From JASFWK01 sp050049355 (GTDB lineage Bacteria; Chloroflexota; Anaerolineae; B4-G1; DUEL01): DNA of 64,000 nt. The stretch is taken from the NCBI GenBank assembly GCA_050049355.1, contig JASFWK010000001.1, forward strand, positions 1 through 64,000, given 5' to 3'. This document shows, one piece after another, positions 50,213 through 58,515 of this stretch. Positions within the stretch are counted from its first letter, which is position 1; the number at the start of each line of letters is the position of its first letter. The notes under the pieces were generated by a model that did not search any database, was not told where the DNA came from, and worked only from the letters and a program-made list of their open reading frames with translations. The position numbers were made by a program, and so were the translations under genes.

Positions 50213-51243
50213 GATTCACCCTGCAGTGTACTCAGGAGGGTGGCTCTGGAGAGGGCAGGGACATCCTGCACGCCGGCTGCGAACATCGCTGTGCGCAGCT
50301 GGGCGATTATTAGGGTGACGAGGTGAGAAACCGCCTCTGTGGACTCCGCGGCTGCTCTCAAGAAGGGGCCGGCGACGCCGCAGACAGTGGCTCCCAGAGC
50401 CACTGCCTTGGCGACCTGAACGCCATTGCGGATGCCCCCGCTGGCGACAAGCGGCAGGTCGGGCACGGCGCGGCGTACCTGCCGCACCGCCTCGGCGGTT
50501 GGAATGCCCCAGTTCCGAAAGGCAGCCGCGACCTCTCGCTGCAGGCTGCTCTGGGCTCGGTGCATCTCCACCTGGCTCCACGACGTACCACCCGCCCCTG
50601 CCACGTCCAGTGCACTCACCCCTGCATTGGTCAGGCGGCGGGCTACGTCCGCCGAGAGACCCCACCCTACCTCCTTCACCACCACCGGCACCTCCAGTGC
50701 TTGGCAGACCCCCTCAATCTTGCGCAGAAGATCGGAGAAATCGGTCTGGCCCTCTGGCTGAAGTGCCTCCTGCAGGGGGTTCAGGTGAAGGATAAGGCCA
50801 TCTGCCTCCGCCATCTCCACCGCTCGGCGACAGTGCTCTACGGTGTAACCGTAGTTCAGCTGGATCGCACCCAGATTGGCCAGGAGTAGGATGTCGGGGG
50901 CCAGATCTCGCACGCGATAGGTCGAGATCAGCGAGGAGTTCTCCAGCGCGGCTCGCAGGGAGCCCAGTCCCATCCCAATCTCGGCCTCCTGTGCGGCCTG
51001 AGCCAGGCGGCGGTTGATGGATCTCGCCTCGGCGGTCCCGCCAGTCATTGAGGAGATGAGAAGCGGGGCAGCGAGTTTCTTTTCTAGAAACTGGACTGAG
51101 GTGTCCACCGCCTGCATTGCGAATCCCGGGAGAGCGCAGTGGACGAACCGGTAATGTTCAAAGCCGGAGGTCACTCCATCGAAAGCGACATCTTCCTCAA
51201 TGTTAATGCGAATGTGATCCGCCTTTCGATTCTGATGCATCAC
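50209..51243 (-). CDS. fni: Type 2 isopentenyl-diphosphate delta-isomerase
   Basis: 344 residues. FMN-dependent TIM barrel: [20 protein letters not shown] at the N-terminus, [31 protein letters not shown], and [20 protein letters not shown], ending with [20 protein letters not shown] and [12 protein letters not shown]. These are the landmarks of the type 2 enzyme that interconverts IPP and DMAPP. A second ATG lies one codon on. It is the first gene of the operon with a polyprenyl synthase and a glycosyltransferase. Its promoter is at 51288-51316. Confidence 0.95.
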   Translation of the reverse strand: MMHQNRKADHIRINIEEDVAFDGVTSGFEHYRFVHCALPGFAMQAVDTSVQFLEKKLAAPLLISSMTGGTAEARSINRRLAQAAQEAEIGMGLGSLRAALENSSLISTYRVRDLAPDILLLANLGAIQLNYGYTVEHCRRAVEMAEADGLILHLNPLQEALQPEGQTDFSDLLRKIEGVCQALEVPVVVKEVGWGLSADVARRLTNAGVSALDVAGAGGTSWSQVEMHRAQSSLQREVAAAFRNWGIPTAEAVRQVRRAVPDLPLVASGGIRNGVQVAKAVALGATVCGVAGPFLRAAAESTEAVSHLVTLIIAQLRTAMFAAGVQDVPALSRATLLSTLQGES

Positions 51244-51287
51244 TATCCCCGTAACTTTCCTCTGCAGGCGGTGTTTTGAATAATGAC

Positions 51288-51349
51288 ATCATACCAGCGG
51301 GGGGGTGGTTTGTCAAACGCTTGACAACTCCCTCTCAGCGGATTACAAT
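51288..51349. promoter_or_regulatory. Back-to-back promoters of fni and acyl carrier protein
   Basis: Minus strand: TTGACA (51316-51311), 17 bases, TATGAT (51293-51288). Plus strand: TTGACA (51321-51326), 17 bases, TACAAT (51344-51349). The two -35 boxes form the inverted repeat TTGTCAA-ACGC-TTGACAA (51310-51327), so only one polymerase could bind at a time, and a regulator of one would touch both. Confidence 0.75.
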
Positions 51350-51382
51350 AGTAATTAGGATCCAAGCTCCAGGAGGTGCGAT

Positions 51383-51619
51383 ATGTTTGAACGCGTACAG
51401 GAGATCATCGTAGAACTACTTGGGGTGGACCCAGATGAGGTGACTGCGGAGTCCCGTTTCCGGGAGGATTTGGGGGCGGACTCGCTGGACCTGGTTGAGT
51501 TGGTCATGGCCTTCGAAGAGGAGTTCGGCGGGACTATCTCCGACGAGGAGGCACAGAGCATCAAGACCGTGGGCGACGCCGTGCGCTACATTCAGGAGCG
51601 GATGGTGGGGGGTACGTGA
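51383..51619 (+). CDS. acpP: Acyl carrier protein
   Basis: 78 residues. [20 protein letters not shown] contains the DSL motif whose Ser takes the 4'-phosphopantetheine arm. Length and acidic helical pattern ([20 protein letters not shown], then [15 protein letters not shown]) are those of AcpP. AGGAGG lies just upstream. No fatty-acid synthase genes are adjacent; it is divergent from the isoprenoid operon. It carries growing acyl chains in fatty-acid synthesis, or serves a special pathway. Confidence 0.95.
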   Translation: MFERVQEIIVELLGVDPDEVTAESRFREDLGADSLDLVELVMAFEEEFGGTISDEEAQSIKTVGDAVRYIQERMVGGT

Positions 51620-51647
51620 TCTACCGTATCGGGAATTGTTGAAAGAG

Positions 51648-51675
51648 GGGTCACCGATGAAGAGATCGGTGGCCC
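51648..51675 (+). terminator. Terminator after acpP
   Basis: GGGTCACCGAT (51648-51658) pairs with ATCGGTGGCCC (51665-51675), one wobble pair, six-base loop, followed by TTAGCTTT. It begins 28 bases after the acpP stop. Confidence 0.6.
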
Positions 51676-51773
51676 TTAGCTTTACCTGGGTGCGTCGATT
51701 ATGAGGGGCACCTTTGCCTCAGCGTTTCTTGGAGCGCTGGGGCTCCTTATTCTGAGAGGTAAGGAGGGAAGCG

Positions 51774-53114
51774 ATGGCGGCGGAAGAGAAGCACTTGGAT
51801 GGGATGGCTGGTAAGGATGAGGTAGAGAGCATCATCCGCACGGCACGGATGCTGGGCGTCGAGGTAGACGAGACGGATGTGGCTCAATGGCTGACAGCTA
51901 TGGCGGCAGCCCAGATAGGAGCAGAAGACTGGGCGGTGGTGGAGGAGATCGGGGTCTTCGGCCATCGAGTGACCCTGTTGGATTTCGACCCAGAGACGCT
52001 GGAGCGATACCGTCGTATTGCCGACGTCGTCCAGTTACCGGATCTGCCCAATGTGGAGACGGCGGTCAGCTTGGCCGGAAGTGCTGCCCAAGGACGTATC
52101 CAGCGCTATCCTGGCGATTGTGACTACTTCGAGCGGGTCAACATCAAAGCCCAGACTCGCGAGGAGGCGTGCAGTGTGCTTGCTAAGCTGATGCGGGATA
52201 AGGCGCTGGAGTGCTTCGAAGGGCCGAACTACCAGTTGATTGAGGTCAAGTTTGGCACCTGGCAGACAGATGTGGTCAAGGATGGTGAGCGGATCGGCAC
52301 TGGATCTCCCGTTTCGTGGGCGCCGGAAGAGGTGAAGGCGGGCGAGATGGTGGTGCTCCGCCCCGACGGACAGTCCTGGACGGTCGACTGGGAGTATGGC
52401 TGCCTGGAGCCGGGCTGGTGCAAGATGGACTGGGTGATCGCTGAGCCGGAGCAGGGTCGGGTTGTGAATGCCAGCAACATGCTGGATGTGACGTGGGAGA
52501 CGCCCGAGGGAGAGATTGTCCCCCTGGATGGTTTTCTTGATCCCTACTTTCAGGAGGTCTACCTGGAAGCCGAATCCGTGCCGGTCTTCGCCAAACTAGC
52601 CCGTCACATCTCGCCGCAGGCATTGACAGAGTATGTGCGGCAACTCAGCGGCGAGGTTCACAAGTATACCCACACGCACGTCAATTACGGCAAGGCGGCA
52701 AAGCGCATCTACAATATCTTCCGGCTGACGGGGCGGCACCGGGCGGCCGCGCTGATCCGCGAGATGTTTGATGAGCCGGCAGCGCTTCTCTATCAGGTGT
52801 CGGCGCTCTTGGATACCGTTGACGATGCCAGCCAACCCGATTCTACACTTGATCGAAAAGCGATCGTGCGCCAGATCGACAAACTGGTTCGAGACGTGAT
52901 CGCCTGCACCGAGGGACCCGAAGAGCAGGAGATTGTGATGGAGCTCCTGCGATTGCGGGATGATGTCACTGGATGGGAGGACCTGGAGGGAGGGTGGGAC
53001 CGCGTCATCGCCGGTTCGCGGGCCAGGGTGGAGGAAATGGTCAATGCCTATTTCCAGGAGAAGCTGCTGGCCATCCAGGATGTCGTCGAATTCCTGGAGG
53101 AATTGGACGCCTAG
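51774..53114 (+). CDS. Possible polymerase-beta-type nucleotidyltransferase fold protein
   Basis: 446 residues, soluble. Residues about 101-119 read SLAGSAAQGRIQRYPGDCDYF: a Gly-Ser, eleven residues, then Asp-x-Asp, the hG[GS]-x(9-13)-Dh[DE]h motif of the polymerase-beta nucleotidyltransferase superfamily. A third acidic strand, YQLIEVKFGTWQ, follows at about 150-160, as required. After it comes a beta-rich insert (about 165-250) and a helical C-terminal half with HKYTHTHVNYGKAAKRIYNI and a coiled end. AAGGAGGG precedes the ATG. No nearby partner. The substrate is not evident, and the motif match is by eye, so function is tentative. Confidence 0.6.
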   Translation: MAAEEKHLDGMAGKDEVESIIRTARMLGVEVDETDVAQWLTAMAAAQIGAEDWAVVEEIGVFGHRVTLLDFDPETLERYRRIADVVQLPDLPNVETAVSLAGSAAQGRIQRYPGDCDYFERVNIKAQTREEACSVLAKLMRDKALECFEGPNYQLIEVKFGTWQTDVVKDGERIGTGSPVSWAPEEVKAGEMVVLRPDGQSWTVDWEYGCLEPGWCKMDWVIAEPEQGRVVNASNMLDVTWETPEGEIVPLDGFLDPYFQEVYLEAESVPVFAKLARHISPQALTEYVRQLSGEVHKYTHTHVNYGKAAKRIYNIFRLTGRHRAAALIREMFDEPAALLYQVSALLDTVDDASQPDSTLDRKAIVRQIDKLVRDVIACTEGPEEQEIVMELLRLRDDVTGWEDLEGGWDRVIAGSRARVEEMVNAYFQEKLLAIQDVVEFLEELDA

Positions 53115-53160
53115 ATACATCAGGGAGAACGGACAGGGGCTGACGAACACGCTCGGACAG

Positions 53161-53186
53161 GAGGGTCTCTCTCAGGAGAGACCCTC
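53161..53186 (+). terminator. Terminator after the nucleotidyltransferase-like gene
   Basis: GAGGGTCTCTC (53161-53171) and GAGAGACCCTC (53176-53186) form a perfect 11-bp stem with a TCAG loop, followed by GATATTTGT. It starts 46 bases after the stop. Confidence 0.7.
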
Positions 53187-53191
53187 GATAT

Positions 53192-53220
53192 TTGTCCAAC
53201 GGGTGCCGTAGTGGTATTCT
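53192..53220 (+). promoter_or_regulatory. Promoter of the PLP-enzyme gene
   Basis: TTGTCC (53192-53197), 17 bases, TATTCT (53215-53220), directly after the terminator hairpin and about 67 bases before the start codon at 53287. Confidence 0.5.
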
Positions 53221-53286
53221 CTGTGGAAGGGGGATGGGCCCCTTTGGGCAAACCTTTCTTGCCATTGGAGCGGGAGGAGGTGAAGA

Positions 53287-54270
53287 ATGCTGACAGAGGG
53301 ACTGCCGCGAGTTTCCATCGGTCACCTACCCACCTCGCTGGAGCCGCTGTCTCGGCTGACCGATCAGCTCGGTGGACCTCAGCTCTGGGTCAAGCGTGAC
53401 GACCAGACCGGGTTGGCGACCGGTGGAAACAAGACCCGCAAGCTGGAGTTCCTGGTCGCCGAGGCCCTGGAGCGAGAGGCGGATACCCTCATAACCTGCG
53501 GTGCGGCCCAGTCCAACCACGCCCGTCAGACGGCGGCAGCAGCGGCCAAGTTCGGCCTCGACTGTGCCTTGGTTCTGCGGGGAAAGCAACCGCCGCAGAG
53601 CCAGGGGAATCTGCTCCTGGATCTGCTGCTGGGGGCACAGGTGGTCTGGGCTGGCGAGGAGCCCCTGGTGGCGTACATGGCGGAGGTCGCGAACCGGCTG
53701 CGAGCCGAAGGTCGGCACCCATACATCGTTCCCTACGGCGGCAGCAACCCCATTGGGGCCAGCGGCTACGTACACGGTATGGAGGAACTCCTGACCCAGT
53801 GCACCGAGCGAGATCTGCTCTTCGACCACATAGTGCTGGCCTCTTCCAGCGGAGGGACCCAGGCGGGGCTGGTGGTGGGAGCGCGCGCGCTGGGGTATGA
53901 TGGGCGCATCCTGGGTGTCAGCGTGGACCTCGAGGCGGAGGCCCTGCGCCGCACTCTGGCTGACCTGGCGGCGGCGACGGCGGACCACTTGGGACTGAAC
54001 GAGAACTTCGCGCCGGCAGACTTCGCTGTGGAGGATGGGTATCTGGGGGGCGGCTATGGTGTGATCGGGGACCTGGAGAGGGGAGCCATACGGACTGTGG
54101 CCCGCACCGAGGGTCTCCTGCTCGATCCCGTCTACACCGGACGGGCTTTTGGCGGGCTGCTGGATCTGATCCAAAGTGGGGGCTTTCGATCGATGGAGCG
54201 GGTGCTCTTCTGGCATACTGGAGGGACGCCGGGATTGTTTGCGCGTGCAGAGACGCTCGGGCCCGGTTGA
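53287..54270 (+). CDS. D-cysteine desulfhydrase family PLP enzyme
   Basis: 327 residues. KRDDQTGLATGGNKTRKLEF contains the PLP Lys (NKTRKLE, as in ACC deaminase and D-cysteine desulfhydrase). TCGAAQSNHARQTAAAAAKF is the Ser-Asn-His substrate loop and VLASSSGGTQAGLVVGARAL the phosphate-binding loop. LLLDPVYTGRAFGGLLDLI follows. ACC deaminase needs a specific Glu/Leu pair near the C-terminus; that was not confirmed, so D-cysteine desulfhydrase, L-cysteate lyase or ACC deaminase-like function are all open. GGAGGAGG precedes the ATG. Monocistronic, converging with the Nudix fusion gene. Confidence 0.88.
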   Translation: MLTEGLPRVSIGHLPTSLEPLSRLTDQLGGPQLWVKRDDQTGLATGGNKTRKLEFLVAEALEREADTLITCGAAQSNHARQTAAAAAKFGLDCALVLRGKQPPQSQGNLLLDLLLGAQVVWAGEEPLVAYMAEVANRLRAEGRHPYIVPYGGSNPIGASGYVHGMEELLTQCTERDLLFDHIVLASSSGGTQAGLVVGARALGYDGRILGVSVDLEAEALRRTLADLAAATADHLGLNENFAPADFAVEDGYLGGGYGVIGDLERGAIRTVARTEGLLLDPVYTGRAFGGLLDLIQSGGFRSMERVLFWHTGGTPGLFARAETLGPG

Positions 54271-54312
54271 GGGAGGGATGGCCTACTTCTCAGCGGCAGT
54301 TCCGCCTCGAAA

Positions 54313-55116
54313 TCATGTCTCTCCCCGTACCCGCCGCGCCCAGTCCTCCAGCACCAGCCGGGCATGGTCGAAGGCGATGCGGCCAGGCAGCTCGTTCGGT
54401 CCAAACCATCCCAGTTCGGCCGCGTCGTCTGCCGGCTGCTCCCGTCCGCCCACCACTTCGGCCAGGAAGTAGATGTTCAGCGTGGTGGCCAACTCATCCT
54501 GATAGACATAGCGGTCCATATAGAACCCGAAGAGGTCGACCAGTCGCACCTCCAGCCCCGTCTCCTCACGCATCTCACGGACTGCTCCTATCTTGGGGCT
54601 TTCTCCCTCCTCAAGGAAGCCGCCCGGTATGTCCCAGTATCCCTGGAAGGGCTCTTCACCTCGACGGACCAGGAGCAGCAGCCCGTCGCGCACTGCCAGC
54701 ACGCCGCCGCAGGGCTTGGAAGCGCGGAAGTGGACCCGGCCGCACCGACTGCAGACCTGCCGGGGGTGATCGTCGTCGGATGGCAGGACCGCCTCCAATA
54801 TCCCTCCGCAGCGAGGGCAGAAGCGATCGCGTGAAGGTCCGCAGAAGGGAGCTCCCTGGAAGGCTCGGCCGGCCGCTGCCAGGAGTTCCTTCCTCGGGCG
54901 GGGGAGGCGCCGCAGGCGGGCCTCCGCGCGCTGCGCGCTGGAGCGATCGGGGAACCGCCAGGTTCCGAGGAACCACACCGGCCGCCGACCCGCCGTGTAG
55001 CGGCTGGCTCGGCCGGCGTTGTGTTCCCGAAGTCGCCGCTGGGGGTCCGTCGTGACGCCGGTGTAGACGGTGCTGTCAGCACAGCGGAGGAGGTAGAGGA
55101 ACCACGGTTTGCTCAC
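54313..55116 (-). CDS. GIY-YIG nuclease / zinc ribbon / Nudix hydrolase fusion
   Basis: 267 residues from a GTG at 55116; an ATG 20 codons earlier is possible but its extra residues look random, and neither has a good ribosome site. Residues 1-80 are a UPF0213-like GIY-YIG domain (FLYLLRCADSTVYTGVTTDP, then RRLREHNAGRASRYTAGRRP). Residues about 95-130 are a zinc ribbon (CPRCGG and CSRCGR). Residues about 135-265 are Nudix: WDIPGGFLEEGESPKIGAVR then EMREETGLEV, a complete Nudix box (Gx5Ex7REUxEExGU). Nudix enzymes with this zinc ribbon resemble NADH pyrophosphatase-like hydrolases. Joining a nuclease to a Nudix domain is unusual. Confidence 0.85.
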   Translation of the reverse strand: MSKPWFLYLLRCADSTVYTGVTTDPQRRLREHNAGRASRYTAGRRPVWFLGTWRFPDRSSAQRAEARLRRLPRPRKELLAAAGRAFQGAPFCGPSRDRFCPRCGGILEAVLPSDDDHPRQVCSRCGRVHFRASKPCGGVLAVRDGLLLLVRRGEEPFQGYWDIPGGFLEEGESPKIGAVREMREETGLEVRLVDLFGFYMDRYVYQDELATTLNIYFLAEVVGGREQPADDAAELGWFGPNELPGRIAFDHARLVLEDWARRVRGET

Positions 55117-55253
55117 GGGTCGAATGGTAGCATGAGCGTTGGGGGAGGTCAAGCTGGGGTATCCACTTCCATGCAATGGCGCATCTCAACCGTCTTTCCT
55201 TGCCTCCTGGGTGCTTTCTACGTCTTGAGCTGCCGGACCAGAGCTCTCTTCGA

Positions 55254-55281
55254 TTGCGCGACAGGGAGGGGTGAGTATACT
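55254..55281 (+). promoter_or_regulatory. thyX promoter
   Basis: TTGCGC (55254-55259), 16 bases, TATACT (55276-55281), ending 19 bases before the thyX start codon. The expected mRNA begins near 55288, leaving the GGGGAGG ribosome site in a very short leader. Confidence 0.5.
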
Positions 55282-55300
55282 CGTCTTGAGGGGGGAGGCC

Positions 55301-55936
55301 ATGCACGTGGAGCTGATCGCTATCACTCGTTACCTGCGGGGCCAGGAGACGCCGGAGGAGCTGTTGGAGCATGCCGGGCGCGTCTGTTACCGGAGTGAGG
55401 CGCGGGGGGATCCCGCTGCCTTTCTCCGTGCCCGCATTCGCGAGGGCCACGAGAGCATCATTGAACATGCCAGCGCGACGTTCGAGATCAGCGGCATTTC
55501 ACGTGCGTGCTCCCATCAACTCGTCCGACACCGGTTGGCCTCCTACAGTCAGGAGAGCCAGCGCTACGTGGAGATGAATGATCCAGACTGGGTGATCCCC
55601 TCTGCCATCGTCGACGATCCCCAGGCGCAGGCGATCTGGGAGCAGTTTGCTGGACGGGTTCAGGCGGCCTATCGGGCGCTGCGTGAGCGAGGGATGCGCA
55701 GGGAGGACGCCCGATTCGTGTTACCCAACGCCACTGCGACGCGCGTCGTGATGACGGCGAACTTCCGAGAACTCCTGCACATCTTTCGTCTGCGCATCTC
55801 TCCCGCGGCACAGTGGGAGATCCGGGAAGTCGCCGTGCGCATGCTGGAGGCGGTCTATCCGCACGCGCCGGCGGTCTTCGGTGGTCTGAGAGATGATCTG
55901 CGGACGCGATATCCTGACTTCTTCCAGGGGGGCTAG
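55301..55936 (+). CDS. thyX: Flavin-dependent thymidylate synthase ThyX
   Basis: 211 residues from the ATG at 55301 with GGGGAGG upstream. RHRLASYSQESQRY is the ThyX RHRx(7)S motif that binds FAD and dUMP. GHESIIEHASATFEISGISR and NFRELLHIFRLRISPAAQWE are family landmarks. It methylates dUMP with methylene-tetrahydrofolate using reduced FAD. Common in Chloroflexota and thermophiles in place of ThyA. Divergent from the Nudix fusion gene; both could serve nucleotide metabolism, by inference only. Confidence 0.96.
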   Translation: MHVELIAITRYLRGQETPEELLEHAGRVCYRSEARGDPAAFLRARIREGHESIIEHASATFEISGISRACSHQLVRHRLASYSQESQRYVEMNDPDWVIPSAIVDDPQAQAIWEQFAGRVQAAYRALRERGMRREDARFVLPNATATRVVMTANFRELLHIFRLRISPAAQWEIREVAVRMLEAVYPHAPAVFGGLRDDLRTRYPDFFQGG

Positions 55937-56000
55937 CGCGCCGCTACGAGGGGCGTCTCTCTTCCCGAGCGCTGGCAACTGACATACTGACATGGGGGCG

Positions 56001-56029
56001 TTGACGGGGGCGCAGGTTTTTGCTATACT
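56001..56029 (+). promoter_or_regulatory. Promoter of the REC-GAF-kinase gene
   Basis: TTGACG (56001-56006), 17 bases, TATACT (56024-56029), with TGC directly before the -10 (extended -10). The leader to 56158 is about 120 bases. Confidence 0.65.
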
Positions 56030-56157
56030 GAGTAACATCCCAGACAGACTGGGACAGAGGTTCCGATGTTCCAGCGGACTTGCAGCGTGTTGGGCGTTCT
56101 GCGGGACATACCTCTGGGGAATAGTGAGTCCTAACGCTGGCGCGGGAGGACGAGGGT

Positions 56158-57810
56158 ATGCACGAATTCTCGTCAGTACGAGCGACGGACGTTCGAATTC
56201 TGATCGTCGATGATAGCCGCGATCTTGTCGAAGTTCTAAGCGATGTTCTCTCCAGCGAGGGCTATCAGGTTGAGTCTTGCGGCGATGGGGAGAGTGGCTG
56301 GAAGCGCATCGTGGCGGGGGCGGAGGGAGAGGCCCCCATGCCGGATCTACTGCTGCTTGACTTGATGATGCCCGGCGTGGACGGCCTGACGCTTCTGCGC
56401 CGCATACGGGCCGACGAGCGCTGCGCGCTCCTGCCTGTGATCATCCTCACGGTGCAGGATGATTCGGAGACCCGGCTGGCGGCTCTAGAGCTGGGAGCGA
56501 ACGACTATCTTTCCAAACCGGTTGAAAGCGTTGAACTGCTGGCACGCGTGAAGTCGCTGCTGGGGTGGAGATTAGTTGAGCGCCTCCGGCGGCAGCGAAT
56601 GGAGCACCTGATCGAGGCGGGGAGGATCCTTCTATCCACCCTCGGTCTGGAGAATGTGCTTGAGCGGGTTATGCAGATTGTCACAGCCGAGATGGACTCA
56701 CTGGCCGGATCTGTATGGCTGCTGGCTTCGCATGGGGGCCTCGAATGTCGGGCGGCCTATGGGAGCGGTAAAGAGCGCCTGGTGGGGATACGGCTGGAGC
56801 CCGGCGAGGGCATTGTCGGCTGGGCGCTGGAGCACAAGCGATCGGTACTTGTGGCCAACGCGCAGGCCGATCCCCGCTTCTGCAGCAAGGTAGATGAGGA
56901 GATCGGGTTCCATACGCGCGATCTCGTTGCTGTGCCCCTCTTCGTGAGGAGAAGAGGCATTGGCGTCCTGGCGGCGATCAACAAGAGGGGGGAGCCGTTC
57001 TCTCCTGCTGATCTTGAGTGGCTGGAGGTGTTGGCTCCGCTTGCTGCTGCTGCGATGGCCAATGCGCAACTCTTCCAGACGCTGCGGCAGCGCACGGTCG
57101 AACTGAGAGCGCGCAATGAGGAACTGGATGCCTTCTCTCATACTGTGGCCCATGACCTCCAGAATCCACTCGGTCTAATCATCGGCTTTGCTGAAGCGCT
57201 GCAAGGCGAATGCGAGAAGATACCGGGTGATGAGCTCAGGAAGCACTTGCGCAGCATTGCCCGGATCGGTCGCAGGATGGGTAACATCATTGATGAACTC
57301 CTGCTGCTGGCCCAGGTGCGCAAGACAGACGTGGAGGTGCGGCCGCTGGACATGGAGGATGTCGTGGCTGCGGCGCTGCAGCAGTTGACCTATATGATTG
57401 AGGAGCATGAGGCTGAGGTCATTCTTCCGGAAGACTGGCCTCTAGCTTTGGGCTACGGCCCGTGGGTCCAAGAGGTGTGGGTTAACTACATCAGTAACGC
57501 CATCAAGTATGGTGGTGAGCCGCCGCGCGTGGAGGCGGGCGCCGAAGTGCAGTCCGACGGTGAGGTACGTTTCTGGGTCCGTGACAACGGCCCTGGCCTA
57601 ACGTCGGAGGCACAGACGCGGCTCTTCACGCCGTTCACGCAGCTCGGCGAGATTCGCGCCAAGGGACATGGGTTGGGGCTATCCATCGCGCGGCGCATCG
57701 TAGAGAAGCTCGGCGGGCAGGTGGGTGTGGAGAGCGAAGTGGGTGAAGGGAGTGTCTTTACCTTCACCCTGAGCGGTGTGGACAGCGAAGGTGTGGCTAT
57801 AGTGGACTAG
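56158..57810 (+). CDS. Response regulator - GAF - histidine kinase hybrid
   Basis: 550 residues, soluble. N-terminal receiver (about 10-135): ILIVDDSRDLVEVLSDVLSS, phospho-Asp in LLLLDLMMPGVDGLTLLRRI, Thr/Lys in VIILTVQDD and YLSKPVESVEL. GAF domain (about 165-310): VGIRLEPGEGIVGWALEHKR. HisKA (about 325-395) with FSHTVAHDLQNPLGLIIGFA holding the phospho-His. HATPase (about 420-545): VNYISNAIKYGGEPP (N-box), VRDNGPGL (G1) and KGHGLGLSIARRIVEKLGG (G2). Having the receiver at the N-terminus and no HPt means it likely takes phosphate from another kinase or regulates its own activity. No cognate response regulator is adjacent. Confidence 0.92.
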   Translation: MHEFSSVRATDVRILIVDDSRDLVEVLSDVLSSEGYQVESCGDGESGWKRIVAGAEGEAPMPDLLLLDLMMPGVDGLTLLRRIRADERCALLPVIILTVQDDSETRLAALELGANDYLSKPVESVELLARVKSLLGWRLVERLRRQRMEHLIEAGRILLSTLGLENVLERVMQIVTAEMDSLAGSVWLLASHGGLECRAAYGSGKERLVGIRLEPGEGIVGWALEHKRSVLVANAQADPRFCSKVDEEIGFHTRDLVAVPLFVRRRGIGVLAAINKRGEPFSPADLEWLEVLAPLAAAAMANAQLFQTLRQRTVELRARNEELDAFSHTVAHDLQNPLGLIIGFAEALQGECEKIPGDELRKHLRSIARIGRRMGNIIDELLLLAQVRKTDVEVRPLDMEDVVAAALQQLTYMIEEHEAEVILPEDWPLALGYGPWVQEVWVNYISNAIKYGGEPPRVEAGAEVQSDGEVRFWVRDNGPGLTSEAQTRLFTPFTQLGEIRAKGHGLGLSIARRIVEKLGGQVGVESEVGEGSVFTFTLSGVDSEGVAIVD

Positions 57811-57852
57811 TACTTGATCATACGGATCTTGATATCAGTGATCAAGTACTAG
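57807..57852. repeat. 14-bp inverted repeat over the kinase stop codon
   Basis: CTAGTACTTGATCA (57807-57820) and TGATCAAGTACTAG (57839-57852) are perfectly complementary with an 18-base spacer. The left arm includes the TAG stop (57808-57810). No U-run follows. It may be a weak terminator, an mRNA-stability hairpin or a mobile-element end. Confidence 0.6.
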
Positions 57853-58515
57853 AGACGACGGTCAATCTGAGGCAGCACTGCCTCGGTCACAGGAAGATAC
57901 GTACAAGGCCAGCGAGCTCCTCGCTGGCCTTATGACTTGTGCACTCCTTGGAGCCTCTCCCGTCACCTTTGATCGCCCCAGTCCCCAGCAGGCAGTACCC
58001 ACTATCGGGGCGATCCGTGATGTGAAGCTTAGTTGGAGCCGAGTGCCTGCTGGTCTGTCGCAGGTCGTGCGGCGGGCTGTCGGGCAGGGCGTCCTTCTTA
58101 TCTGCGATCGCATTCTTAGAATTATCTAGTTTCTCTCTCACCCAAGATTTACCGGTAGGTGCTTAAATGATCATGCGTGCGTCGTAGGGGATGGATGTTG
58201 GTCGACGCGTGTGAGCGTTTGGGCAGCAAGGAGCAATTCTTCCTCTGAGGTACAGTTGCGGGATTCGGTGCCCATCTCCCTGGAAGGTCCGTACCAGCTT
58301 GGACTGCGCGAATCAGGTTCTCCGGAGAGTGCGGAGTCTTAGTATACCTCCAGCGTGCTGCCTGGGGCAGGTATGCGTGCCGAGATGTCATACTCGGCCT
58401 CGGTAAGTATCGCTGCCTTCTCAGGGGGTTAGCAAGGAGGTGGTCAGCATAGGATGAGCAAGCACAATCGATCGACAGGCGATAGTTGCATCACTATCTG
58501 AAAGGAGAGTCAATC
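57853..58515. other. Long intergenic region before the metallopeptidase gene
   Basis: About 660 bases. It holds the hairpin at 57905-57931 and short open frames without ribosome sites. TTAGTATACC near 58337 is a weak -10-like sequence without a good -35. No riboswitch or RNA gene was recognised. Confidence 0.4.
57905..57931. terminator. Perfect 12-bp hairpin
   Basis: AAGGCCAGCGAG (57905-57916), loop CTC, CTCGCTGGCCTT (57920-57931). Very stable. It is followed by ATGACTTG, so the U-run is poor, but it is placed as expected for the end of the kinase transcript. Confidence 0.55.

Noticed and set aside
57932..58129. Possible 65-residue protein after the kinase
   Set aside because: No ribosome site, starts just after a terminator hairpin and has no protein-like pattern.
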